A stretch of DNA of 64,000 bases. Origin: Lunularia cruciata (Eukaryota > Streptophyta > Marchantiopsida > Lunulariales > Lunulariaceae). The position numbers and the translations under genes were made by a program. Under the pieces are notes generated by a model. The model saw only the letters and a program-made list of their open reading frames with translations, was not told the origin of the DNA and made no database searches. Shown piece by piece: positions 12,501 to 29,825 of the stretch; within the stretch, counting starts at the first letter, position 1; each line of letters opens with the position of its first letter. The stretch covers positions 52,209,001 to 52,273,000 of the forward strand of contig OX419758.1 in assembly GCA_948567375.1 (NCBI GenBank), in the 5' to 3' direction.

Positions 12501-13650
12501 CTCCTCTTTGTCGGAGAACCAAAAGTATTAGTTCAAACTCTTTTAGTTGATGGAACATATTCCAATAACATATTGGAATCTTCTTCAATCAATCTTCTTC
12601 AATGATTGTGCGGATAAGGTAATTACGTATGATACATGATACAACGAAGCATATTATTCTTAAATTTAATTATAAATCTGCTTTTACATATTTTAGTAGC
12701 TTTTTCATTTAAAAGTGAATGCATGCTTGTATCATTTTGCATGTATATTATGCTTGTAACAGTTGTATTTGTACTATGTATGGAATAAATTTGTACAAGA
12801 AGGTTGTGAATAATTAATTAATAAATATTAAGTTCACCTCTGAATTCTTAAAAGAAATAAGTTATAAAAAAGTATTACATAGAAAATTTTCCTATAATTT
12901 ACAAAAACTGCTTATATAACATCTACAGAAGACCAATTTATAGAATTCAAAAGAAAAGAGAACATCATTGATAGAAAAACGTATCTTTTGTAGATTATCA
13001 CGTTTACTTTGAGATCTTATACATGACAAGTGGAAAGTTTAGAATAGTCTTAACCTGAATCTATTTTCTTAATAAATTCTTTCCAACAGGACAACAGGTT
13101 TATTTACTGTTGGAACAGTCTGGGAATATTCAATGGACTGTTATAGGAAAAACTCGACTCAATATAAATTTTCAATCCAGATAAAACACAAAGAACAACA
13201 TAATGATTTAAAAAAATCCTTCTCAATAAATATTAGCGTTTTCCTTCTCAAGAAGTTCTAAATTTTTTAGTTAAATGAGCATAGGTTTTCATGATATCAA
13301 TAACATTCAAAATGAACTTAAAATTAGAATTAATTGGCCAGAAGACTGAGGAAGTAAACAAAGCTTTTCATCAATATTATCAAATATAACAAAGAGTATG
13401 TATGTATTGGAATTTGCACAATATCGGATATTAAATAACGCAGAGAAGGTAATTAACAAATGAGAACTAGAAACAAGCGTGCTACTACCCTAAAATATTC
13501 AACATAGAATTTAAGCATGCTCAGCAGCACTATGAAGGTATATTGTCATATACCGAACGAATAACTTAGGAATAATAGAATATTGCAATCCTGTTACTGT
13601 ATAATGGAATGTTCTAAATAACTGTGAAAAGCACTCCTCCTCTTATTCAT
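9560..13650. other. AT-rich intergenic desert
   Basis: About 4.1 kb of strongly AT-rich sequence with no open frame longer than about 80 codons and no recognisable protein, RNA-gene or transposon signature. I see nothing functional in it. Confidence 0.6.
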
Positions 13651-14470
13651 GTGAATGAGACTAAATAGGACGGAAGGTAGCCATGGAGAAGATTGTCAAC
13701 CCTAATAAAATCAGGCAAATAATGGTTGTATGGAGCAAGGGCGCATCTGATCATTCTAAGGTTGACCATAACTTGACCCCAAACGCGACCTAGATCATGG
13801 CTGGTTTAGGAACCTCGATTAGCATAATCACGGTGACCAACGTAGTGGAGGAAGTCATGGGCCGCCCAAAGCGTCCGGTGGCCGTCAGATTGGAGAGTAA
13901 ACAGATCCGAGCCGTTCAACATCCCGCACAGGCTCCCTTGCAGGGGGCTCCTGGAGCGGTGTGAGCTGTCCTGGCTCTGTGCACTCTCACGTTGTTAGGG
14001 CACGAGCGTGGTTTGAATCTTGCGTCTCGAGCCGTGGATGGGGGATTGGACGGTCGATATTGTAGGGAGAGCACAGTTCAAATTCGCAATTACGGGCACC
14101 CGTGGTGGTCGCGAGCGGAGGTACGTGGCGTGAAGCGCAGCAGCGGGTGAGATGGAGCGGCTGGGATCACCGTCGGATGAAGCGGGGCGGCAGATCGACG
14201 CTGCGCGGCAAGTGAGGCGCGCCTCCGGGGCCCGTCCCGTCACGGGACAGTGGGGAAGGGACAGTGTTTGGCATTGTAGAGACAGTGGAGTGTAGCAGAG
14301 GTTTGCTTCAGAGGGGGAGAGAGAGGAGGAGAACGGGGAGGTGGGGGAGGGGTAGCGGCTTCTCTTTCTTCTCTGTGTGAAAATCGTGTTCGTGTTCTCT
14401 TTGTTGGAGAGTTTGGGAGGCCTCTTTGTTTCTGTCCTTTGCTGAATCTTATTTCGTGGTGGTGGTAGTG

Positions 14471-14636
14471 GTAAGTTTTGGGTCTCACCTCTCTACTGTC
14501 TGCTGTTCTCTGTCTGGGACTGGTGTGCCTGTCTCGCTGTCTGTCTATCTTCTGCTGGTGCTGCTGCCTTGTTGCTGCTGCTGGAGGAGTGCCTCTATCC
14601 CTGGCCGCGTCGCGAATCAGTCTCTCTTTCGTGCAG
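14471..14636 (+). other. Candidate 5'-UTR intron of the PABP gene
   Basis: A strong donor (GTAAGT at 14471) and an acceptor preceded by a pyrimidine tract (TCTCTCTTTCGTGCAG ending at 14636) bracket 166 bp in the leader. Plant PABP genes often carry leader introns, but without transcript data this stays a prediction. Confidence 0.35.
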
Positions 14637-15132
14637 TAGAGGCCTCGGCACTCGAAGTCTGCCCGCAGCGCTCGAGGAAACGAGTTGCTTGCTTGCGCGC
14701 GCCTCCCTTTCAGAGGAGAGAGTTTCCGAAGGGTTGGCTGAGAGCAGCAGCAGGAGGGAGCGAGTTGTGTTGGATCCGTAGCGGGAGAGGCCATAGATGG
14801 TATGGTGCTGCCCCTCGGTTCAGCGAGCGAGTTGTCTTTGATGTTGTTCTGAAGTGGGACGCAGGCCTGACGCGCCTACATAGTCGAAGGGCGTCGATGG
14901 TTGGGCAGTGAATCCGGGCCTTGCGAGCAGAGATCGAGACGAAGGAAGGAAAAAAAAGGGGAAGAAGAGGCTTCATTCAAGGTCGAGGAAAACGAGGGCG
15001 CGGAACGTGCCGAGAGGAGGTGGTGGATTTGAACAAGTTCGCCAGTCATTCTCGAACGCTGGTGTTTTTTTTGCCTAGCAAGGGGTGCTACAGCCGCTCT
15101 TGGTTCCTGGAGTCTATCTCTGCAAGCAAGGT

Positions 15133-15168
15133 CTAAAAATCCCTAAAAATTAAAAAAATCCAAAAGTA
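15133..15168 (+). promoter_or_regulatory. A-rich element in the PABP 5' leader
   Basis: A 36-nt stretch made largely of A runs separated by short C/T breaks, including TAAAAATCCCTAAAAATT. Animal PABPC mRNAs use an oligo(A)-rich leader to bind PABP and repress their own translation. The tract here is a candidate for the same logic; function is inferred only. Confidence 0.35.
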
Positions 15169-15287
15169 AGACCTACACTATATCTGTTACGGGCGAGGAA
15201 CGTTTCCGGCAAGGTTTTCTCTCTTCTTGCCTTTATAAACTTTGGAAAACTCTGTACTTCGTCAGATCGCGGGTTTGACAGTATTAG

Positions 15288-19758
<4,471 letters not shown>

Positions 19759-20560
19759 AATGCAATGACTGTTTAGAGTGCAGTAATTGTTTGTACTCGT
19801 TTTGGAATTGGTGGTTTCGTTATGCTTCCGGAAGCTCTTCTTTTTGGAGCTCATCAACTCTCGAGTTTCTGATGTTCTGTTCTGAAGGATTTATCAGTAA
19901 TCTACTTTCCTCGGCATTCTTATGTGGCATTGCTGCCTGCCACCATCTTCATCTGGTGGCGAAGCCATTTTTTCGTGGGCTTAGAGGCAGCCGAGTTATC
20001 ATCCTAGGCTTTTTGTTTCCAGTGATACATGGAAGGTGTAGAAGCTCTTGGGATAATCTAATCTTCATCAGCTGGGGCTAAGATACTTCAATCTGCTCTT
20101 CTCCTCTGCATTTGGTTCAAAATTTTTTACCCTGTCTTTAAGTTGCTTCATTATTTCTGGTAGTCCTTTCGTGCGACTTTAGAGTAGGCTGAAGACCGAG
20201 ACAAGGGGGTTTCACAAGATGGGTATGAGACCCAATGGCAACTCCGTATTGGGTTCCTCCTGTAAGTGGTATATCGTGAGTGGTCGATTGCGGAGCTGGA
20301 CAGTGCCAGGGAGTTGCACTGTTTTAAACTCTATGTATGTGGTCGGAGATAAAATGTTATTGCATCATGTCTTTGAGCTGGTAGGAGTTACAAATTTGAC
20401 GTTAGATGATGGAGATTAGCAGTGGCCAGCCTGGCCATGCGCTCCATTGTTGAAAGTCCATGTAGGTTGCAGTCCTTCAAACCAACAGGATCTGCGTATA
20501 GAGCTGGATACATAGACTTAGTAATACTTTTCTTTGAATGAAAACTCTTGATATTCATAT
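19759..20560 (+). other. Probable PABP 3' untranslated region and downstream flank
   Basis: Non-coding sequence following the PABP stop codon, T-rich in parts, with no further domain-bearing frame. No unambiguous AATAAA signal is seen, so the polyadenylation site is not placed. Confidence 0.45.
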
Positions 20561-22753
20561 GTCTATCTATTATTGCGTATATTGCTTACTACATTACCTG
20601 TCGTAATTGTCCTGAGCGTATCCCGTCAGTGTTTTGATATGGACGGGTTAACCCGGGAAGCTTTGATCTGATCTCTTACAGTTCAATTGAGTTTCCTCGG
20701 CAGAATTAAATACCTTGGGCGGCCCATTGTCAGTGGAGTCGGGATCAACAGTGGCATCTTTCCTAAGTCAAACCCATCCTGTCTCTAGTTTGAACCTACC
20801 ACCGGTAGGAATGTGACCGTACATTACAATCGATGATAGGAGCCTAGGGTACGAAGTGTACGGATTCTGTATTAAACGCTCTCAACTAAGGATATCAAGA
20901 TAGATAGCCTAAGAAGTAAGAAAAGAAGGGAAGGAAAGGAGCATGTCAAATTGACGAGATAGGTGATATAAAAAGTAACATAGAATATTGGAGATTAACA
21001 ACCCAGCCGCGCAACCACGAATTGCAAAGTGTGCCTACTCAGTGATACCTTGTCCCCGAATATGAGAGTTTGCAATCTCCCGGAGCGAAAGGAGTGCCGC
21101 AACCGGATCTATTTCTGCGGTTATCTTTCAATGTCAGCCGTTCACCGTGACTAATTTACACATGCCGAAACCTTGGAACGTAAATATCTCTGGATTCTAC
21201 CTCGAGAAATGAGAGGCAATAAGATCGCAAGATATTAAACACTGGATTTCTACGTAACGTAAAAGTCATCTACATAACATTCAATCCGGACGTAATGTAA
21301 AGTCATGCACTGCGATGGCCCGCAATTTTACGCAATACAATCCAGTGTTTTAAACCATGCAATCTAGTGGCTCTCTCATTTCTCGGGAAAACTTCATTTT
21401 TCTCGTCATATGACGGGAAAACGTCATTTGCTTAGATTACCGTAGACATTTGAGATGTTGTTTAGTAGACTAAATTAGACGTGTTTCAACCTGTAGAAAT
21501 ATCATGAGCATGAAGGAGGGTGAATCTTTGGTACCAGCAGGAGGCAGAAGACTAGCAAGATACAAGGATCATTCGGTCGTTCTTGTTCTTACTGTGAACA
21601 CCATAGATTACTCTTTGAGTATTTATCATATATACTATGCTGTCAAAGGTGGCTCTATCAGAACCGTGTACGCTAAGATCGTTAATGTGGACATATATAC
21701 TTTGCCATGAGATAAATCGCGTTGCATAGAACAGTTCAATCTCTCTGGCGCAAGGCTACCTGGCCAGTCTGCCAAAATGCAAGCACGGTGACAGATAACT
21801 CTAAGTATAGTAGAAATAAGGATGACCGTGTAGTTAGAAAAAGGATGGGATGACCCATCAAGCCGTACAATGATAGAACATAAGAAGTAAGAGGGGTTAA
21901 ACCCCAATAGTACGTACTGTACGCCCCGTATAGTTGAGCTGTCAAAATTGTGCGGTACGATCGGCCACTTGCCCTGCTAGCGGTTCCACTTTGTCACCGC
22001 ATCATATATGGTTGATACCATATATGATTGTCAAGTAGTTTTGGTTCTACCAGGTCTTTGAATAACACTCCTATCCAAAGCATCGAATTTAAGAAGGCAT
22101 ACTTCAGAGAAGAAGAAACATTCTTAAGCCCATATATATGTGGAAACTTCCACCACAACATATCAGATCTAGGAAGATGTACTCGATCCAACCATATACA
22201 TCATTAAGGTGAAATGTTAAAGTTTAGATCACTGCACGGGGATGATTGAGCTTGATCAACCTTTGTATTTGGAACTACATTTTATTCGTCTTTTCACATC
22301 CTTTCCTACAGTTCTCTTATTCTTTTTACCTTATCAACATGGATTGTTGATAAAATAAATACTGTCAATAACTTTTATATCTTTTAGCTTTCTTTATCAT
22401 GGTCGCATATTATATGGTACACATTAAAGCCTGTTTTATCAGGTGTCATATTTTCCTGTTTTCCTACGTGAAGGATGGAAGACTTGATACCACATCTCAC
22501 TTCCACCTTTGTCCCTTTCCTTAATAACAAGAAGTCTTATGTTCAGCACTAATAGGATTCTTTACTTATCCCAGGTGTAAACTTTTAAATTCATTTTGTT
22601 AGATAGGTGAAAGTATTTGCATCCCCCCATATTAGAGTAGATGAAACTACAATTTATAAGTTCTTAATTCTTGTAGAGTGAGAATCTCCAACGTACCACA
22701 TCAATCGAGACAGCAGACTTCCCTCGCCTGAACCAAGGGAAGGGAGTAAGTCA

Positions 22754-22793
22754 AAATAAGCACTCGTCTATCTAGATAGACGAGTGCTTATTT
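22754..22793. repeat. 40-bp perfect palindrome
   Basis: The 20 bp on either side of the centre (22773/22774, TCT|AGA) are exact reverse complements, beginning AAATAAGCACTCG and ending CGAGTGCTTATTT. No spacer. A cruciform or RNA hairpin could form; function unknown. Confidence 0.9.
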
Positions 22794-22822
22794 ACATTCA
22801 AACTTTACTTGTTCTTTCAAAG

Positions 22823-22890
22823 AACTAACTTCCAGTATCATTGTTTCTATTCTATCTTCATCCTCAAAATGTGCAGACTGGAAGTTAGTT
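22823..22890. repeat. 14-bp inverted repeat with 40-nt loop
   Basis: AACTAACTTCCAGT at 22823-22836 is exactly complementary to ACTGGAAGTTAGTT at 22877-22890. It lies about 30 bp from the 40-bp palindrome, followed by a GACCGACC...GACTGACCGG motif. It may be part of a decayed miniature transposon, but no target-site duplication was identified. Confidence 0.6.
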
Positions 22891-23896
22891 GACCGACCAG
22901 TAATAATTGACTGACCGGTTATCAAAAGAAAGTAAATTCTGCAATCAAACAAGCGATATCTAAATTTCCTATCAATGAGATTTCTTTAACTATCACCTTA
23001 ACATTATTCTGATGTAGCATTCTATGCCCAACACTTCACTAATTTTACTTGGACTAGATTCGCTCGTAACGATTCTATATAAACTACGTTTTGCAAGAGA
23101 AAGCTATCAAGTCGTATTCGAACAAGAGCTGTCCAAATTTTCATTCTACTTTGACTAGATCCATTCATACAGATTCTACGTCAACAATAGTTGTATGCTC
23201 CAGTTTCCTTTGAGTGAACGAGATAGCGAATCACATAATAACCACAAAGCTTGAAATAGGAGGTCGCAAAAGAACCTCTTCTCTTTGGCAACAAGCAGTC
23301 ACCAGAAGTGTCCCTCCCTCGTGCCGCCAAATGGTTTGTATAGCGACAGAAAGGGGAAATTGGAAAACTCGTCAAAAGGATTGATCCTTGAAATGGACTG
23401 TAGTGGTTACACCTGTCTTCACAGGTAGGAAATAAAAGTCTTCACCGGTAGGAAAGAAAAGTACTGTGAGTGACTTGAGTTGTTACTGTTACAGAATCGT
23501 GAAGGAGCCGAATAGGAGGAGAGGAATTCGGGCTTCTCCGATCGATCTGCAAGCCAGCACTGGCAGGGTCGTGGGCGGTGTGGGTGCAGCTGTTGTGTTT
23601 GATAAGCCAACAAGGGCCCGGTGCCTCGTTCTGCCCAGTCAATCGGTAGTCACTTCCGGAGGCGGGAGCTGCTTTGAGAGATCTGTCTGTACTTCATTGC
23701 AGAGGGTGGTTGTGTGTTTCTCGCTGGTATAAGACGAGGTTTGAGGAAAGCTCGGGCACGAATCGGGAGAGATTCGGCGGATTGGGTCGTAATCACGGGC
23801 GGTTAGAAAATGCAGAGGAAGAAGTAGAGCGGAGTCGGGAGGATTGGAGTCTTGGATTCGATAGTGAGCCGAGGCAACAAGGAAAGAGAAGCAGCA

Positions 23897-26550
23897 ATGG
23901 AGGTTCCGGATGTGTTTTCAACGAATCAGGCGACGCTTCTAGGAGTGCTCCTAGTGGGGGCTCTGATTTTTCTCGGGCTGTTACTGAGGCCGAAGGGGAA
24001 GAATGTACCTCCGGTGGTGCGGACCACTCCGATCATCGGCGGGCTGCTCAAGTTTCTGAATGGGCCGGTGGCGATGGCGAGAGAGGAGTACGAGAGGTTG
24101 GGACCCGTTTTCACATGCAAAGTGTTGACGAGGAACATAACGTTTCTTATCGGGCCCGAGGTTAGCGACAACTTTTTCAAGGCTCCCGAATCGGAGATGA
24201 GTCAAAAGGAGGTGTATAAGTTCAATGTGCCGACATTCGGTCCCGATGTTGTGTTCGCTGTGGATTATCCCATCCGGGTCGAGCAGTATCGGTTTTTCAT
24301 GGAGAGTCTCAAAGTCAGCCGTCTCAAGGGATACGTCGATGCTATGGTTGAGGAAGCTGAGGTACATTGCCTTCCATCTCCCTTCTTGACCTATTACTTC
24401 CATCAATTGTATTGGAGGCAGCACAGTCACTCTGAGATGTTTTGTGCGAGGAGGGATTGGAACTCGCGATTGTGCGTAGTCACGTGCTTTACTCCTGTAA
24501 GCTACCGCTTAGTCTTTCGCGGCATTGTCACCTGTCTGTCTGATCCACATTTATTGGAACTTAAGAAAGTCAGATTGATCTAGATATCACCTTGGCAATA
24601 TCATTGCAAACATGCAGAGATTCTTGCCGATCCCTGCTCAGGCCAGCCATTTACAGTCCTCGATCTTGAATAACCATTCAGAACGAATAAAATAAGAGCA
24701 CGCTGCCCGTAAGAATTGCTGAGCCGATGACTAAATTTTAAGTTGTAACCGTTCTTTCGTGAAACGCTGAGGTTTGTCGAAATGTCCGCTCTTAGTGTGT
24801 GGAAAGATCCGGCGACGTGTCTGTTGATTTTGACTAGTCTAGCTCTCACGAGTCGTAGTCGGCAGGCATTGGCTGCTTGTAATGAGATCTCTTTAAAATT
24901 AAGTCGAACGAGATCTACTTCAGTAAGCGAGCTTTGAACAGGCCACTAGTGAATCAGATTCCCGAATGTCGCATCCGTGCTTCATGTCTACTTAATATAT
25001 GGTGTCTAGCATTGGGTTGAGTTTGTTCCTCTATTGAATGCAGGAATTTACTGCCAAGTGGGGTGATGAGGGCGTGGTTGATCTGAAAGCGGAATTGGAG
25101 CATCTGATTATTCTGACTGCCAGTCGGTGTCTTTTGGGAATAGAGGTGAGGAGGCACCTGTTTGGGGAGGTTAGTCAGCTTATTTACGACCTGGACCAGG
25201 GTATGGTGCCCATCAGCGTTTTGTTCCCGTACCTTCCGATCGCCGTTCACCGCAAGAGGGACAAAGCGCGCAAGCGACTCGAGGAGATATTTGGGGGAGT
25301 CATCGAGAAGAGGAGGAAGTCAGGAATTGTGGAGAATGATATGTTGCAAGCCTTCATCGATTCCAAGTACAAGGCCACAGGACGATCCACCACACATGGT
25401 GAAATTACTGGTCTACTGATTGCAGCTCTCTTCGGGGGTCAGCATACGAGTTCTATCACATCATCTTGGATGGGAGCCTATTTGTCGAGGTTAGTTGATG
25501 CTGGTCTCCGACATCCCACGTTAATTTTGTATTCAAGTTGAAGAATCTGGCTTTCAATAAATAAGTTTCAGCATTTGATTCTTTTAGATTCTCTATTTAA
25601 TCCTTGTGAAGTCGGTCAGAGTATCTAGCCCCTGCATCTATATAATCCATCTCTTTAACAACAAGCCTCATGTCAAAACCAAACTTCGTTTAATGTTTTC
25701 CTATCCCATTGCAGTCAGTCATGCAATGTTGGTAGGACCTTTAAATATGAAGTCTTATGTCTCACGGACTTGAATAGATTTTGTCCTCTATTTCATCCCT
25801 GCATCTGTAGAGCCTTGCTACTTCAACGAAAGCCATCACATTGTAAAATATCGCTGCTTCTTTTTCCTCACTGTTGCTGTCAGTCATTTGCTGTCAATAG
25901 CACTGTCTATTAAGATGTCGTATGTCGAACTGACTTGGGTGTAACTTTTTCACTGCAGCAACAAAACGATTTATGCTCAAGCCCAGCAAGAGCAACTGGA
26001 CATGATGAGCAAACACGGTGATAAGTTGGACCACGATGTTATATGCGACATGAATTACCTGGCCCGCGTCATGAAGGAAACTCTCCGAATGCACCCTCCT
26101 CTTGTAATGTTGCTTCGCTATTCTCACAAGGACTTCGACGTGGAATGCAATGGGAAGACTTACACGATTCCTAAAGGGCATGTGACTGCCGTTTCACCAT
26201 CCGTTGCTGGCCGTCTTGAGCATGTGTACCCAAGCCCCGATAGCTTCGATCCAGACAGATACCTGCCAGGGCGAGAGGAGGATAAGAAAGCTGGTGCTTT
26301 CTCTTACATCCCTTTCGGTGGTGGCAGACATGGATGCCTCGGTGAAACTTTCGCTTACATGCAAATAAGAACAATTTACAGTGTCATCCTCCGAAATTTC
26401 GACATCGAGTTACAGGGGCCATTCCCAGAAGTAGAGTGGAATGCTTTGGTTGTGGGGCCTAAGGGGTCTATTATGACCAAGTACAAAAGAAGAAAACTAA
26501 CGCAGGCAGATGTATGTGTTGCTGCCCTTCCACAGAGCAACGCAGCCTAG
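23897..26550 (+). CDS. CYP51: CYP51, sterol 14-alpha-demethylase (obtusifoliol 14-alpha-demethylase), three coding exons
   Basis: This cytochrome P450 removes the 14-alpha methyl group of obtusifoliol in plant sterol synthesis, anchored in the ER. Exons 23897-24361, 25044-25489 and 25959-26550 (465, 446 and 592 bp; GT-AG introns) give 500 aa, the usual size. The ATG at 23897 is followed by an N-terminal hydrophobic anchor (about residues 13-31) and then PPVVRTTPIIGGLLKFLNGP. The I-helix reads LLIAALFGGQHTSS (FGGQHTSS at about 285-292), the CYP51 hallmark, with Gly where most plant CYP51s I recall have Ala. The ExxR motif is KETLR at 343-347, and the heme loop FGGGRHGCLGE carries the proximal Cys at about 430. 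Neighbours are PABP upstream and repeat DNA downstream; there is no functional link. Family assignment is very secure. Splice joins rest on consensus sites and frame. Confidence 0.95.
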
Positions 26551-27400
26551 AACAAGCGTTGGAACAGATTGGTGTGTATTGTCGGAATTTTTTGAGTAGG
26601 TAGAGAGACCGACAGTACCCGGAATTACTTTCGCTGGGTGCATCATGCACATCTAGCCCTGTTTCTGGTCCTTGTACTGAAACTCCAAGGCTCATCTCTG
26701 TTCAAGAGCAGCTGAGGAAGGGCAATTCGTCGATTTGCAATGTGGACTGGAAATTGGTTAGCTTCAGTCAGCTTCTCAGCAGTTCCGTTCGCCTATTCTG
26801 CAGTAACAAAATGGCCAAGTACTTTGGTGCTCACGTTCTTGCGCCAATACAGAAGCAGAATGCAAATATCACTATCGAGCTAGCTTATCTTCGCTTATCT
26901 CTCGGTTCAGTCAAGATGAAACCTATAGACTTGTTTCAATTGGCAGGCATTCGGAGCAACGTTTAGGTGACGAAGAGCTGATATAGAGGAGAATTGTCAA
27001 AAGGAACAAAGTATGTGTACGGACCCTTTACTAATTTGACTAGACCTCGAAGTTACTGAGCTGGTTGATGAAGTTCTGATGTACCGAGGGGGGTTACCAC
27101 AAACGTACACTTTTACCTCCGTATCTGGTAAAAGTGCTATGCCCGTTTTCGCTGTGGATGAATGGAAGTCCTCTCTGAATCAACCTTGGCATGTTGTCGG
27201 TCGTTCCTGGATAACGCGCAGCACGCACTATGTTCATACTTTACCTTATGTATTACGTTGCACAAAATGGTCATGCCGGGCTTCTGCTCCCATTTCTCAA
27301 ATATGACCATACCGGGCGGGGAACCTTTGTCCGAACCCGCCAGTAGTTAGTCCACGGCGTTCGAAATCACACAGTTCTGGAGTGTAGTTCTCGTCGACTT
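26551..27400 (+). other. Probable CYP51 3' untranslated region and flank
   Basis: Sequence following the CYP51 stop with no further domain. No clear AATAAA signal is seen. The downstream limit of the transcript is not determinable, and repeat-like sequence begins by about 27280. Confidence 0.4.
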
Positions 27401-29420
27401 TGTATAATGCGCATTTCTTTTGTACTCTTTTTATTGTTCTCGGTATAACACGGAAGTTACGGTTTCTTGCAAGAGACAACTTGTCATTCTACCCCACACG
27501 GAGAAGGTTGCACACGCAGCTTACAGTTCCTTGCACGGGACCTTCTTGTCACTTGCCCTTCTCCCTTCAGAAATCTCCCGCACACACGACCTCTCCCACT
27601 CTCTTTTGCTATTTCTTGACTATTCCTTCTCTTATTTGTTGTTTTCTTCTCCGCTTTTCTCTCCTTTACTTCTGCCGCCACCTGAATGGCACTTTGGGAA
27701 GCAATCGAGTTTAGCTCGGTACTCATGAGCATTCGAACTGAAAGAAACTCGGTACTTTGGCACCTCGAAGGAAGGCATTGATAAGGTCGAGTGTGCTTTC
27801 ATGCAGATTATTGAGCAGGTCTCATTGCTTCCTTCTAGTTTCGGGACTCCTACACTCGTAGCGCATGGCATGATATACACCATCCAAGCTTGTCAAACTT
27901 CGCTCCAGCCGAGAACCTTTCAGCCCGGTATTTCTCTCACTTGTTCGATGGATTTCTCTTCGTTTTACCTTGGCCTAATATATGCCACAGAGAAAAGTAT
28001 CGGTGCCCTGTACCAGTATACAGTCATTAAGTGCGTTGGGCACTGATACTTGGCATTTGCCCAGCTACCTCGGTAGTGCTTAGGGTACTGATGAAGCTGT
28101 TAGTGCCTTCGTGCAGGCTTACTAGGATCGCCTGTCTTTGTTTTAGGATTCATACGTGAATGTTCTTGCACATAGAACATGCTGCTATATACTATCCTGT
28201 CATGTCACTCTTTGTTCCAACCTAACTAAGATACCTTCCACTCATCTCCCAGTTCGCTTTTTTACCCCACGCATCTTCCATTAAAGTTATGGTTTTCCCA
28301 CACGCGCTATGGTTTCCTTTTGTTTCCGCTTGGATCTTCTTCGTGCTCGCTCGATGAATTTTTTCTGCTTTCGAGTTTTGATGCTATCTTCTTTCTCTCA
28401 CATGATGTATCCTAGTTCCAGGTGCTACTTCTGAAATGTATCAATTTCCATTCTTGCTCTCTATCACTATCAGTTCCGTTTACCTTCCGTGATGTATTTT
28501 TTTGTTTAGATCAGCTCCATTTCAATTTGTGCATATGAATGGAGATTTGTGTACACTCATGCTTGCAATTCATATACACGTTCTCCATTTCTTACTAGGT
28601 GGGTTCTGGATCTTCTGCTCCCATTGCTCAGACATGTTCATACGTCATTCTTTCATATGTGTGTTCTTCTTATTTATTCGGTATTGAACTGTGTTGTTTC
28701 GTTTGACTCCCGCACTCTCTCTTCACAGGTATGTCTTTACGTCTTCAGCCCTTGTCATCTACTCGCTGTCCTTCATTCAAATTGAGTCCTGATTCAGATG
28801 CATGTAGTGATTGTACGTACTTGTACCGGCTCTTGCAAAAGATTTCACTCGTATACATTCACTCGTACTATGCAGATCTTACCATCCCGTACAACCGAAA
28901 CATGTCCTCTGTCCAAACTGGTACAAACAGCAACCTCAACTCCAGTTTTCACTTGCAGGTCCGTAATGACATCGATTGACTACCGTCTCCGGTGAAGGAA
29001 AGCACACCCATATCTGTGAAGAGGCTGTCGCCGTGAGACAATCACCTTTGACCGTAGGTCTATTCCGCGAGGAGCATAATGGAAGGCCCTTTCACAGTAC
29101 ATAACGAGTTTCAATTATCTGTTTTAGGGATGATACTGATAAGGGTTGGAATCCATATCGGTACCCATAAAATAAAATGGAAGAGTCAATAATTGAACGT
29201 TATCCAAGTTTTTTTTTATGAGAAAATTTGTTACGGGCCGTTTTAATTATAATTTGCGGGTAGATTAAGCGAGAGAGCCTTGATCTGAGTAATGTTAATG
29301 AAAATCGCGCATGTCAAAGACAAGACCTAAGAAAACATGGAACGTGTATTGATTCGTAAAATAAGAATTTCCTCCTGTTTCAAAGTGGTGTGAATATTTA
29401 TTATCTTTGGGCAAAACTTG
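27400..29420. repeat. Decayed dispersed repeat zone related to 5.3-9.1 kb
   Basis: Several blocks match the upstream repeat zone: about 27700-27800 resembles the 120-bp unit at 8164, 28840-29110 matches 5380-5690, and 29366-29420 matches 5301-5340. Motifs such as CTTCTGCTCCCAT recur near 27285 and 28612. No coding capacity is recognisable. Both zones are probably copies of one unidentified long repeat. Confidence 0.6.
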
Positions 29421-29569
29421 TTCCCTTCCCCATTTTCAGTTCAATTCAAATTCATTGCAAAAAGTTAAATTCATCATCTCAATTTTTAGCTCAATTCAAA
29501 TTCATTATAAAGACTCATTTCATTTGATAGTACATCCAATTGCCAAGTTTTTCTTTAGTCCTATTTCAT

Positions 29570-29825
29570 TGATGCATTGTGTCGATGTTTGAACTTTCAA
29601 TTCATTTAGTTAAAATGAGGTTGGTGACATGCATCGAAGTTTTGCTTTGGTTCCATTTTACTGATGCAGTATATCGATGGTCGAGCATTCAATTCGTTGT
29701 TTTAATACAAGGTTGGGGACTTCCGACCAAGTTCTGCTTTCGTCCCATTTTATTTTATTGATGCGATGTTTTGATGCTTGAATTCTCAATTCACTGTATT
29801 AAAATGAGGTTGGGGACATCCCGTT
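29570..29825 (+). repeat. Three diverged tandem copies of a ~90-97-bp unit
   Basis: TGATGC starts units at about 29570, 29662 and 29759. Each continues with a TCAATTC motif, then AAGGTTGG or GAGGTTGG and GACAT or GACTT. In the first two this is followed by TTTTGCTTTGGTTCC or TTCTGCTTTCGTCCC. Non-coding. Confidence 0.7.

Larger units (their letters stand above)
20561..23450. other. Intergenic region between PABP and CYP51
   Basis: No coding region is supported. It contains two inverted-repeat structures (listed separately) and a block near 21835-21910 resembling 1020-1085, probably an old dispersed repeat. Otherwise I see nothing. Confidence 0.5.

Noticed and set aside
14240-14911. 184-aa minus and 161-aa plus open frames in the GC-rich PABP leader
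   Set aside because: Low-complexity Pro/Arg/Ser or Cys/Val-rich translations of CT- and GA-rich leader DNA, overlapping on opposite strands; no domain.
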